Assembly (NCBI GenBank): GCA_015068545.1 | Contig: SVKH01000003.1 | Location: forward strand, 1-37,545 | Source: Oscillospiraceae bacterium | GTDB lineage: Bacteria > Bacillota > Clostridia > UBA1381 | Reading direction: 5' to 3' | Length of the DNA stretch: 37,545 nt | Part shown: positions 26,043 to 33,201 of the stretch, in pieces | How positions within the stretch are numbered: position 1 is the stretch's first letter | Layout: every line of letters starts with the position of its first letter | Made by a program: the position numbers and the translations under genes | The notes under the pieces: model-generated | What the model was told of the DNA's origin: nothing | Seen by the model: the letters and a program-made list of their open reading frames with translations, nothing else | The model's database searches: none

Positions 26043-27644
26043 TTATAAGCCCTTCACAAACCGAAAATCAGTATCACTTTCCTCTCTTGTTACTTCTGCA
26101 GTTACCGTGTCATTTATAAGGTTTTGGGTTACAACATTATCAACTATCATTATCTTTACTTTTTTTATTTCTCCGGGATCAGGGGCAACGAGGTAAGCTT
26201 CCTGCGCCTCAGATGTTACGCGGTAGGTTCCTACTCCTAAAACCTTATCATTTAAATTACGGAACAAGCCTATTATGGTAACATCGGAATTATCCTCACC
26301 AAGCTTTACATAAACTCCGATGCTGTCTCCAAACGCATCGCATTCAGCCTCAAGCACAGGTGCTGATGGCTTATACTCATAGTGTATTTTAGACTCATGC
26401 AACTCTTCATTTCCGACACCTATTTCAATATTTTTCCACTGCTCTTCTGTTCCCGTGTAATATACATCGTCAATCCCGAGAATTGAACTGAAAGCATAAT
26501 CGCCAATAAAGGAAATGCTCTTAGGTATAGTAATACTTGCAAGTCTTATACATTGCGAAAAGGTGTATGTTCCGATGGAGGTAATACCATCGCCAATGAT
26601 TACACTTTCAAGATATTCGCAACTAGAAAACGCAGAATCGCCAAGACTTGTAACACTATCAGGTATTGTTATGCTTTTAATGCTGCTGCAAAAGTCAAAC
26701 GCACCACTGCCTATAGATGCAACGCCATTACCCAAAATCACTCTTTTAAGGTAATGGCAGCTACGAAACGCATCCTCATCAATAACTGTGCCATTACCCC
26801 CTGCTATGCTTACAATTTTCAGACTATTGCAATCACAAAATGCTTTCTTCCCAATGTATTCAATGGTTTTCGGGAAGATTACGCCTTCAATATTTTCATT
26901 ACCCCAAAATGAATAGCTTCTGACAGAGGTAACTCCCTCAGGTATGATAAGTGTTTTATCCTCCTTTCCCAAGGCATACTGGATAAACTCGGTTTTGTCT
27001 TTGCTATAAAGATTTCCGTCAAGGGATGATAAGTGCATATTATCTTCATCTACCTCTATGCTTGTGAGTGCCTCACATCTATCAAAACACATCTCTCCCA
27101 CAGATGCACAGCTCTTGCCAAGGACTACTTTTTCAAGCCTATCGCAGCCATAAAACATCCTTTCACCAATAGACTGAACACTATCAGGAATGGTAATGGT
27201 CTTAATCATATCACAACCCGCAAACACACCTCCGCCCATAGAGATAACGCTGTTTGGTATGCTTATTTCTACAAGACTATCACATCCATTAAATGCCGCT
27301 TCCCCAATATCAGTAACACCTTCATGTATGGTAATACTTTCAATTTTCTTACAACCCGAAAAAGCACGCGAACCAATGCTGGTAATACTACCCGGTATTG
27401 TTAAGCTTTTAATCCTATCGCATTTAAAAAAAGCATCTGAGTCAATAGCGGTAACAGGGTATCCCTCAATGGTATCAGGAATAACCATCTCTCCGGGTGT
27501 AGAATCTATACAGTCGGTGATTGTAACCTCTCCATTATTTACCTTGTAGCTCCAGCATTCGTATTTTTCTACAGCCGCAAAGCTTGTTTCCACAGCAAAA
27601 ACACCTGTGATAATCGTAAGTATCACAAACAATATTTTTCTCAT
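26043..27644 (-). CDS. Secreted BspA-type LRR_5 protein flanked by inverted repeats
   Basis: A 533-residue secreted protein. Its signal peptide spans about residues 1-23 (MRKILFVILTIITGVFAVET, FAA). LRR_5 repeats of about 23 residues (such as SVTSLGDSAFSSCEYLESVI) run from about 55 to 400, with one BspA-type insertion (DGNLYSKDKTEFIQYALG). The C-terminal 110 residues are a beta-rich module related to the other LRR proteins here, but the W of the signature is lost (KIMIVDNV). No wall anchor is visible. The ATG follows GAGGAAAGGTCT. It has its own promoter. The gene lies between two inverted repeat arms, which could mark it as a movable cassette. Confidence 0.9.
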   Translation of the reverse strand: MRKILFVILTIITGVFAVETSFAAVEKYECWSYKVNNGEVTITDCIDSTPGEMVIPDTIEGYPVTAIDSDAFFKCDRIKSLTIPGSITSIGSRAFSGCKKIESITIHEGVTDIGEAAFNGCDSLVEISIPNSVISMGGGVFAGCDMIKTITIPDSVQSIGERMFYGCDRLEKVVLGKSCASVGEMCFDRCEALTSIEVDEDNMHLSSLDGNLYSKDKTEFIQYALGKEDKTLIIPEGVTSVRSYSFWGNENIEGVIFPKTIEYIGKKAFCDCNSLKIVSIAGGNGTVIDEDAFRSCHYLKRVILGNGVASIGSGAFDFCSSIKSITIPDSVTSLGDSAFSSCEYLESVIIGDGITSIGTYTFSQCIRLASITIPKSISFIGDYAFSSILGIDDVYYTGTEEQWKNIEIGVGNEELHESKIHYEYKPSAPVLEAECDAFGDSIGVYVKLGEDNSDVTIIGLFRNLNDKVLGVGTYRVTSEAQEAYLVAPDPGEIKKVKIMIVDNVVTQNLINDTVTAEVTREESDTDFRFVKGL

Positions 27645-27675
27645 AGACCTTTCCTCTTTTTCCTCTTTTTCTCTG

Positions 27676-27704
27676 ATTATACCACCTAAAAAGGGATTTG
27701 TAAA
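27676..27704 (-). promoter_or_regulatory. Sigma-A promoter of the fourth LRR gene
   Basis: On the minus strand TTTACA (27699-27704) and TATAAT (27676-27681) are spaced by 17 bp, about 30 bp before the start codon. Because it lies inside the repeat-bracketed segment, the LRR gene carries its own promoter. Confidence 0.8.
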
Positions 27705-27773
27705 GGCTTATAAGCATCCCGCTTCATTTTAAAATCAAACCGTTCACATAAAGCAAGCAAAGCGGAGTAATTC

Positions 27774-27881
27774 GCTTTTCTTATGCCATGTGCATTTTTG
27801 AAAAAGCTAACGCTTTTTCCAAAAAAAATTGCACGGCAGTATAATTATTTCTGCTTTATCAAAACGCAGTTTCCTATAAAG
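27774..27881 (-). repeat. Right arm of the ~107-bp inverted hairpin repeat
   Basis: Read on the minus strand it begins CTTTATAGGAAACTGCG and ends GGCATAAGAAAAGC, matching the left arm at 25877-25983 along its whole length. At the hairpin tip it has GAAAAAGC-GTTA-GCTTTTTC where the left has GAAAAGC-TTTA-GCTTTTC, so one A is added on one side and one T on the other. Confidence 0.85.
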
Positions 27882-27882
27882 C

Positions 27883-27916
27883 AAAAATACGACAAAGCCC
27901 ATAGCTATGCCGTATT
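27883..27916 (-). terminator. Terminator after the SLOG-family gene
   Basis: On the minus strand AATACG pairs with CGTATT (27886-27891, 27911-27916), with partial inner pairing, and is followed by a run of five Us. The inverted-repeat arm begins right after the U-tract. Confidence 0.75.
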
Positions 27917-27920
27917 ATAT

Positions 27921-28403
27921 CTACATATTTTTGAATAAATTTATAACCTCTATTCCCTTTTCCTCTGCCATCCTAACCGTCTGCCCTGTACCGCTTTTCG
28001 GGTTCTTTAAATAGCAGATGCAGTAGTCGGATGCTTCCACCATTGCCATATTACGCTTTTTCATAAGATGTGGTGACCTGCTCTTTTGACTGGTGTAGAG
28101 TACCTCATCAGCAGAAGCCAGTATCCTGTTATACACTTCCACATCTTCTTCCTGCCAGTCATAGGCTTGGTCAGGGCAAGGCAGATACAAGCAAAGCGTG
28201 ATATCATAGCTTTTTTTCAGCTTTAAAACAGTTTCAGCGGCGAGGGTATCAAAACCCAAAGCGCCGCCGCATATAAACACTTTTACATCATTTTCAATCA
28301 TATCCAGAATGCTTTTTTCAAGTCTGGGTAAAATGGCAGATTTTTCAAAATCCTCCATCACTCTGTGACCTGTAAAAAAGCAGGCAAGAGGTATCAGATT
28401 CAT
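27921..28403 (-). CDS. SLOG-family protein (DUF1273/YspA-like)
   Basis: A 160-residue Rossmann-like SLOG-family protein; members are thought to bind nucleotides or NAD/ADP-ribose derivatives, and their functions are mostly unknown. It shows CFFTGHRV at 8-15, FICGGALGFDTLAAETVLKL in the middle and KSGTGQTVRMAEEKGIEVINL at the end. It overlaps the dapB stop by 4 bp, so it is co-transcribed with the lysine genes, but nothing in its sequence ties it to lysine synthesis. Confidence 0.8.
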   Translation of the reverse strand: MNLIPLACFFTGHRVMEDFEKSAILPRLEKSILDMIENDVKVFICGGALGFDTLAAETVLKLKKSYDITLCLYLPCPDQAYDWQEEDVEVYNRILASADEVLYTSQKSRSPHLMKKRNMAMVEASDYCICYLKNPKSGTGQTVRMAEEKGIEVINLFKNM

Positions 28404-29161
28404 ATTATTTCCCCTATCAGGCTATTCATATCATAAAGACCTTTCGGCTTACCCTTCATAAACTTTGCAGCACGAATACTACCTACCGCAAAGACCTCCT
28501 TGGAGGTTGCCTGATGCTTAAGCTCAACTACTTCGTCCTTGCCTGCAAATATAACGCTGTGCTCGCCTACAATAGTACCGCCGCGTATAGCATGGATTCC
28601 TATTTCGTTATTTGTCCTCTTTTTACGAACACTGTGACGGTCATACACATACTCAGGTGAATTATCAAGCACAGAGGATATGCTGTCTGCAAGTGCTAAT
28701 GCTGTACCGCTTGGCGCATCTATCTTTTGGTTATGATGCTTTTCGATTATTTCAACGTCAAAATCTCCCCAAAGAAGCGACGCAGCCTTTTTACAAAGCT
28801 GAGTTAAAAGGTTAATGCCCAGACTCATATTAGCGGAAAAGAACACAGGGATTTCACTTTGTGCTGAAAACAGCTCTGCCTTTTGCTCATCACTAAGGCC
28901 TGTGGTAGCTTCAATCAACGGAATATTCTTCCGTTTTGCAAGAGCTATTGAGCCTGATAGTGCAGACGGATGGGAAAAATCTATGATAACATCCGCTTCC
29001 ACATCGCAAAGACTTCCGTCAGTAAACACAGGATAGCTGTTTTCTATCCCATCGGAAACATCTACACCTGCTACAATTTCGCAGTCTTGGTCAAACTCGG
29101 TAAGGGCAGTTATAACTCTGCCCATTTTTCCGTTACAGCCAACTAAAATTATATTCGTCAT
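28400..29161 (-). CDS. dapB: 4-hydroxy-tetrahydrodipicolinate reductase
   Basis: DapB reduces hydroxytetrahydrodipicolinate to tetrahydrodipicolinate with NAD(P)H, in the diaminopimelate/lysine pathway. The 253-residue product has the nucleotide-binding GCNGKMGR (8-15) and the signature E-K-H-H-N-Q-K-I-D-A-P-S-G-T-A (140-154), which holds the catalytic His and Lys. Length is normal. It follows dapA by 13 bp. Confidence 0.97.
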   Translation of the reverse strand: MTNIILVGCNGKMGRVITALTEFDQDCEIVAGVDVSDGIENSYPVFTDGSLCDVEADVIIDFSHPSALSGSIALAKRKNIPLIEATTGLSDEQKAELFSAQSEIPVFFSANMSLGINLLTQLCKKAASLLWGDFDVEIIEKHHNQKIDAPSGTALALADSISSVLDNSPEYVYDRHSVRKKRTNNEIGIHAIRGGTIVGEHSVIFAGKDEVVELKHQATSKEVFAVGSIRAAKFMKGKPKGLYDMNSLIGEII

Positions 29162-29174
29162 TGGTTTTTTCCTC

Positions 29175-30065
29175 TTACAGTTTTTTTACACCGTATTCCT
29201 TCATAGAATTTTCCAGTATTTGTCTGTTTTTCTCTTCCATAGCGCAAAGAGGAAGTTTTACAGGGCCTACTTCATAACCCAGAATATTCATTGCCTCTTT
29301 AACAGGGATAGGGTTTACTTCGATAAACAGATTGTTTATTACATCCAGCATTTCCAGTTGCAAATCCAAAGCCTTGCCAACCTCACCCTTTTCGTAATAC
29401 TCGCAAATATTGTGAGTTTCCTCAGGAAGAATGTTTGCAACAACAGAAATTACACCCTTTCCGCCAATTGACATAATAGGCACAATAAGGTCATCGTTAC
29501 CGGAATACATATGAAGCTCCGGTACTTCTCTTCTTATCTGAGTTGCATAGCTCATATTACCGCTTGCTTCCTTGATAGCAACGATATTCTCCACCTTTGC
29601 AAGCTCCTTAAGAGCAGGGATGGATATAGTCATACCCGTTCTGGATGGTACATTATACAAAATTACAGGAATTTTTACAGAATTTGCAATAGCTTTAAAG
29701 TGTTCTACCACACCCTTTTGAGTTGTCTTGTTGTAATAAGGAGTTACGCACAAAATACCGTCACAGCCGTACTCTTCTGCTTTTTGAGAAAATTCAATTG
29801 CGTGGTCTGTGTAGTTACTTCCTGTTCCGCCTATGACAGCAATTCTGCCGGCAGCCTTTTCTACTGTATATCGAATAAGCTCCAGATGCTGATCATCAGG
29901 AAGAGTGGATGCCTCTCCTGTTGTACCGCAGATTACAATAGCATCGGTTTTGTTTGCTATGTGCATCTGGATAAGCTCGTTTAATTTATCATAATTCGGA
30001 GTTCCGTCCTCGTAAAACGGAGTGACAATCGCCACACCGGAACCGGTAAATGGTAACTTTTTCAT
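29175..30065 (-). CDS. dapA: 4-hydroxy-tetrahydrodipicolinate synthase
   Basis: DapA condenses pyruvate with aspartate semialdehyde, the committed step to diaminopimelate and lysine. The 296-residue TIM-barrel protein has CGTTGE (46-51), the YY pair (110-111), Tyr137 in ILYNVPSRTG, and the Schiff-base Lys165 in IVAIKEASGN. It lies between asd (25-bp gap) and dapB (13-bp gap). The enzymes on either side supply its substrate and use its product. Confidence 0.97.
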   Translation of the reverse strand: MKKLPFTGSGVAIVTPFYEDGTPNYDKLNELIQMHIANKTDAIVICGTTGEASTLPDDQHLELIRYTVEKAAGRIAVIGGTGSNYTDHAIEFSQKAEEYGCDGILCVTPYYNKTTQKGVVEHFKAIANSVKIPVILYNVPSRTGMTISIPALKELAKVENIVAIKEASGNMSYATQIRREVPELHMYSGNDDLIVPIMSIGGKGVISVVANILPEETHNICEYYEKGEVGKALDLQLEMLDVINNLFIEVNPIPVKEAMNILGYEVGPVKLPLCAMEEKNRQILENSMKEYGVKKL

Positions 30066-30090
30066 AAAATATCAGTCCTTTCAAAAGTTA

Positions 30091-31173
30091 TCAGTCAAAA
30101 TATCCCTTTTTAGTCAACAATTCAGCAAGAAGCAGTCCACCGCCTGCAGCACCTCTTAAAGTGTTGTGTGAAAGGCACACAAACTTGTAGTCATATTGCT
30201 TATCTTCACGAAGTCTGCCTATGGAAACAGCCATACCGCCTTCCAGCATTCTGTCCTCCTTAGCCTGAGGTCTGTTATCTTCTTCAAAGTAGTTCAAGAA
30301 TTGCTTTGGTGCGTGTGGCAGGTCAAAATCCTGTGGCTCGCCCTTAAAGTTCTTCCAATCTTCCTTGATTTGCTCGATAGTTGGTTTATTTTTGAATGTT
30401 ACAAAAACAGCCGCTGTGTGACCATCAGATACCGGTACTCTCAAGCACTGAGTTGTGATTGATGGGCTTTCGGCATCGATAATCTCGCCATTTTCTACCT
30501 TACCCCATACTTTTAGTGGTTCGATTTCGGATTTCTCTTCCTCACCACCGATGAAAGGAATAAGGTTATCTACCATTTCCGGCCATGTTTCAAAGGTTTT
30601 TCCTGCGCCGGAAATTGCCTGATATGTTGTAGCAAGCACTTTTTCTACACCGTACTTCATAAGAGGGTGAAGCGCCGGTACATAGCTTTGGATAGAGCAG
30701 TTTGACTTAACTGCAATAAATCCTCTCTTTGTGCCAAGTCTTGCTCTTTGAGCTTCTATTACCTCAAGATGCTCAGGGTTTACTTCCGGAATAATCATAG
30801 GAACATCCGGTGTATGACGGTGAGCAGAATTATTAGATACCACAGGACATTCCAGCTTTGCATATTTTTCTTCCAAAGCCTTTATATCGTCCTTTTTCAT
30901 ATTTACTGCACAGAAAACAAAATCTACCATAGATGCAATTTTTTCCGCATCAGCTTCTGCATCCATTACAGTCATTGTCTTGATATTTGCAGGGATTTCT
31001 GTCTTCATTGCCCACTTATTCCCTACTGCTTCCTCGTAGGATTTTCCTGCACTTCGTGAAGATGCAGCCAAAACCTCTACACTGTACCAAGGATGGCCGT
31101 CCAAAAGCTCTATAAATCTCTGACCCACCATACCTGTTGCACCGATTATACCTACTTTATAATTATCTTTCAT
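30091..31173 (-). CDS. asd: Aspartate-semialdehyde dehydrogenase
   Basis: Asd reduces aspartyl phosphate to aspartate semialdehyde with NADPH. The 360-residue product has GATGMVGQRF (11-20), the catalytic Cys159 in VKSNCSIQSY, and His252 in VSDGHTAAVF. The layout resembles the archaeal/fungal-like branch of ASADH. It is separated from lysA by 86 bp that contain their own promoter-like site, so asd-dapA-dapB-SLOG may be transcribed both from here and from the riboswitch promoter. Confidence 0.95.
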   Translation of the reverse strand: MKDNYKVGIIGATGMVGQRFIELLDGHPWYSVEVLAASSRSAGKSYEEAVGNKWAMKTEIPANIKTMTVMDAEADAEKIASMVDFVFCAVNMKKDDIKALEEKYAKLECPVVSNNSAHRHTPDVPMIIPEVNPEHLEVIEAQRARLGTKRGFIAVKSNCSIQSYVPALHPLMKYGVEKVLATTYQAISGAGKTFETWPEMVDNLIPFIGGEEEKSEIEPLKVWGKVENGEIIDAESPSITTQCLRVPVSDGHTAAVFVTFKNKPTIEQIKEDWKNFKGEPQDFDLPHAPKQFLNYFEEDNRPQAKEDRMLEGGMAVSIGRLREDKQYDYKFVCLSHNTLRGAAGGGLLLAELLTKKGYFD

Positions 31174-31217
31174 TTCAAATCAACTCCGTTTCCAAAAAGG
31201 GTTTATCTCATATATTT

Positions 31218-31246
31218 ATATTATCATTTTTTAAATTTTATGTCAA
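31218..31246 (-). promoter_or_regulatory. Candidate promoter of asd-dapA-dapB
   Basis: On the minus strand TTGACA (31241-31246) and TAATAT (31218-31223) are spaced by 17 bp in the lysA-asd gap. If active, it would let asd and the dap genes escape the lysine riboswitch. Confidence 0.55.
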
Positions 31247-31259
31247 TACAGACAAGGTG

Positions 31260-32558
31260 TTAAATATCGTTTCTTACTATGTCCTCTAAGGTTTCTCTCT
31301 TTACTGCAACATAGTCCCTATCACCTGCAAGCATTACCACAGGCGGTCTTGGGATACGATTATAGTTTGATGCCATTGAGTAGTTGTAGGCACCTGTTGT
31401 AAGTACAGCAAGGATGTCGCCTTCCTCCGGCTTTGCAATATGCACATCTTCCTGAATGATGTCACCGCTTTCGCAGCACTTTCCAACTATTGTGCAGCGG
31501 TAAAGCTTTGGTGCATCAGCTTTTACAGCATTCATTACCGTGTACTCTGCATCATAAAGAGCAAATCTTGGGTTATCGGTCATACCGCCGTCGATTGCCA
31601 CATAGTTTTTGAAGTTTGTAATCTTTTTAACTGTACCTACTGTATAAAGTGTCATACCTGCATCTGCAACTATGCTTCTGCCCGGCTCCATAAGGATTTT
31701 TGGCTTTTCCATACCAAGCTCCTGACACTTTTGAGTAAGAGCCGCGCCAACCTCGCGGATAGTGCTTGCTATATCGATATCTGCCTGACTTGCCACATAT
31801 CTTACGCCAAATCCACCGCCAAGGTTCATATACTCAGGAACATATCCGATTTCGTTTTTAACCGCATAGGCAAAGTCCATCATGATATCAACAGCATCGA
31901 TAAATGTACTTGCGTCAAATACCTGAGAGCCAACGTGGCAGTGATATCCAACAAGGTCAAGATTTTTATAACCTATGGCAACCTTTACAAAGTCAACAGC
32001 CTGACCGGTAACTATCGCCATACCGAACTTGGAATCTACGTTACCTGTTGCAATCTTTTTATTGGTGTGAGTATCGATACCGGGTGTGATACGAAGCAGA
32101 ATCTTCTGCTTTTTACCTTGTCTTTCCGCTTCTCTATCTACCATATCAAGCTCGGACACAGAATCCACTACGAAGTATCCTATGTTGTTTTCTATCGCAA
32201 AGGAAATCTCGTCAATAGTCTTATTATTACCATGGAAGAATGCGTTTGAAATATCGTATCCTACTGACAGTGCCGTGTAGATTTCGCCTGCGGAAACCAC
32301 GTCAATGCTCATATCCTCTTCCTTTGCAATACGGTAAATCTGCTTAAAGCTGGCAGCCTTACTTGCAAAAAGCGGAATACTTTCCTCGCCAAAGTATCTT
32401 TCCATAGCACTTTTGTATGTACGAATTTTTTCTCTAATCTTGCCTTCATCCATCAGGTACAGCGGTGTGCCGTACTTTTTGGCAAGCTCCAGGGTATCTC
32501 TTCCTGCGAAAGTCAGGTGTCCCTTTCCGTTGATGTCGATGTTGTTGCAAATCTGCAT
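31260..32558 (-). CDS. lysA: Diaminopimelate decarboxylase
   Basis: LysA decarboxylates meso-diaminopimelate to lysine, the last step of the pathway, using pyridoxal phosphate. The 432-residue product has the PLP-binding Lys67 in FASKA, HVGSQ (208-212), GGGFG, EPGRS (291-295) and CCESGD (361-366), then YNYSMASNYN. The ATG follows GGTAGGAGGATTTTTAAAA. It stands right behind a lysine riboswitch, which fits feedback control by its product. Confidence 0.97.
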   Translation of the reverse strand: MQICNNIDINGKGHLTFAGRDTLELAKKYGTPLYLMDEGKIREKIRTYKSAMERYFGEESIPLFASKAASFKQIYRIAKEEDMSIDVVSAGEIYTALSVGYDISNAFFHGNNKTIDEISFAIENNIGYFVVDSVSELDMVDREAERQGKKQKILLRITPGIDTHTNKKIATGNVDSKFGMAIVTGQAVDFVKVAIGYKNLDLVGYHCHVGSQVFDASTFIDAVDIMMDFAYAVKNEIGYVPEYMNLGGGFGVRYVASQADIDIASTIREVGAALTQKCQELGMEKPKILMEPGRSIVADAGMTLYTVGTVKKITNFKNYVAIDGGMTDNPRFALYDAEYTVMNAVKADAPKLYRCTIVGKCCESGDIIQEDVHIAKPEEGDILAVLTTGAYNYSMASNYNRIPRPPVVMLAGDRDYVAVKRETLEDIVRNDI

Positions 32559-32640
32559 TTTTAAAAATCCTCCTACCTTTTTTGTTGTTTCAAGGCATAT
32601 TCAAAAACAAAACTTTTTTAGAAAACTCAGGTTTCCTATG

Positions 32641-32674
32641 AAAGAAAAAATGATAGCCTTATGGTAGGCTATCA
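32641..32674 (-). terminator. Regulated terminator of the lysine riboswitch
   Basis: On the minus strand TGATAGCCT pairs with AGGCTATCA (9 bp, loop 6) and is followed by TTTTTTCTTT. The 5' arm contains GATAGC, complementary to GCTATC in the 3' strand of aptamer helix P1 (32709-32714). P1 and terminator therefore form together when lysine binds, while an antiterminator pairing is open without lysine. Confidence 0.88.
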
Positions 32675-32708
32675 GAATAATGTTTCCTAATACTAAAAAA
32701 ACAATACG

Positions 32709-32876
32709 GATAGCTCTCCGTGCCATATGACACGACAACCGGATGAATCTTATTTCACCCAGCCGGATACGGTCTTTGACATTACCGCCCTCGGCACCTG
32801 CACCTTTCACCTGCGGCATCACACTTGTCGATGCTATAATATCCGCAAGATACTGATTACAAAATGCACCTCTACC
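32709..32876 (-). promoter_or_regulatory. Lysine riboswitch (L-box)
   Basis: Read on the minus strand the leader has the L-box landmarks in order: GGTAGAGGTGCA at the 5' side of P1; an AGTAT internal loop; GAAAGG followed by GGTGCCGAGG; a CGGT/ACCG stem; GGCTGGGTG paired with TCATCCGGTTGTC; the stem CGTGTC/GGCACG; and GGAGAGCTATC closing P1. These match the Bacillus lysC leader element by element. With its promoter upstream and terminator downstream, it should reduce lysA transcription when lysine is plentiful. Confidence 0.95.
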
Positions 32877-32889
32877 AAATACTGGCGAT

Positions 32890-32918
32890 ATTATACCACA
32901 GCACAGACGGTTTGTCAA
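32890..32918 (-). promoter_or_regulatory. Sigma-A promoter of the riboswitch-lysA transcript
   Basis: On the minus strand TTGACA (32913-32918) and TATAAT (32890-32895) are 17 bp apart, a perfect consensus placed so that transcription starts a few bases before the aptamer's P1. Confidence 0.92.
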
Positions 32919-32998
32919 TACAAAATCCTCACATTTTCACTTAATATTGGATTTTTTTATATATTTTGTTTGTAAAGTGATACTTTATAACAAAACAC

Positions 32999-33051
32999 AA
33001 GGGGTAATGCCTATACCTAAATAACAAAAGGTAATAAACATAGCCCCTTAT
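32999..33051. other. Structured intergenic hairpin
   Basis: In the 283-bp gap between the riboswitch promoter and the serine hydrolase, a long stem can form: AAGGGG/CCCCTT, ATG/CAT, TAT/ATA and ACCT/AGGT, separated by small internal loops. The plus strand continues ATTTTAATT and the minus strand TGTGTTTTG, so neither U-tract is strong. It may end the minus-strand mfd-to-hydrolase transcript. The rest of the gap (33052-33201) shows no gene. Confidence 0.4.
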
Positions 33052-33201
33052 TTTAATTCATTTGCACTTAAAAGTCAGTTTTTCCGTCAAGCATTCCTCA
33101 AGCTTTTATTATGTAGAAAACTACTACCTTTATGTTGTAAATTCCGGAATAACAAAACTGTATTTCTACTCCGGCAGGTATAGCTTTTATTAAACAGCTT
33201 T

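Noticed and set aside
25703-26119. A 138-codon plus-strand frame over the Asn-rich ORF
   Set aside because: It is out of frame with the ribosome-binding-site-supported GTG start, passes through a strong terminator and the repeat, and ends inside the LRR gene in antisense.
2055-27644. Short regularly spaced repeats that could suggest CRISPR arrays
   Set aside because: The period is 69 bp, in frame, and encodes 23-residue LRR units. There are no unique spacers or cas genes.
25877-27881. Insertion sequence or composite transposon around the fourth LRR gene
   Set aside because: There are inverted repeats, but no transposase or integrase frame lies between or beside them, and I could not see target-site duplications. 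Kept as a repeat finding only.
32601-32918. A 105-codon minus-strand frame upstream of lysA
   Set aside because: It runs through the promoter, lysine riboswitch and terminator. The conserved RNA landmarks explain the sequence, and the frame has no family resemblance.
33005-33045. An 18-codon minus-strand ORF within the intergenic hairpin
   Set aside because: It is very short and overlaps the stem. The AAGGGG before the ATG belongs to the hairpin, and there is no supporting evidence.
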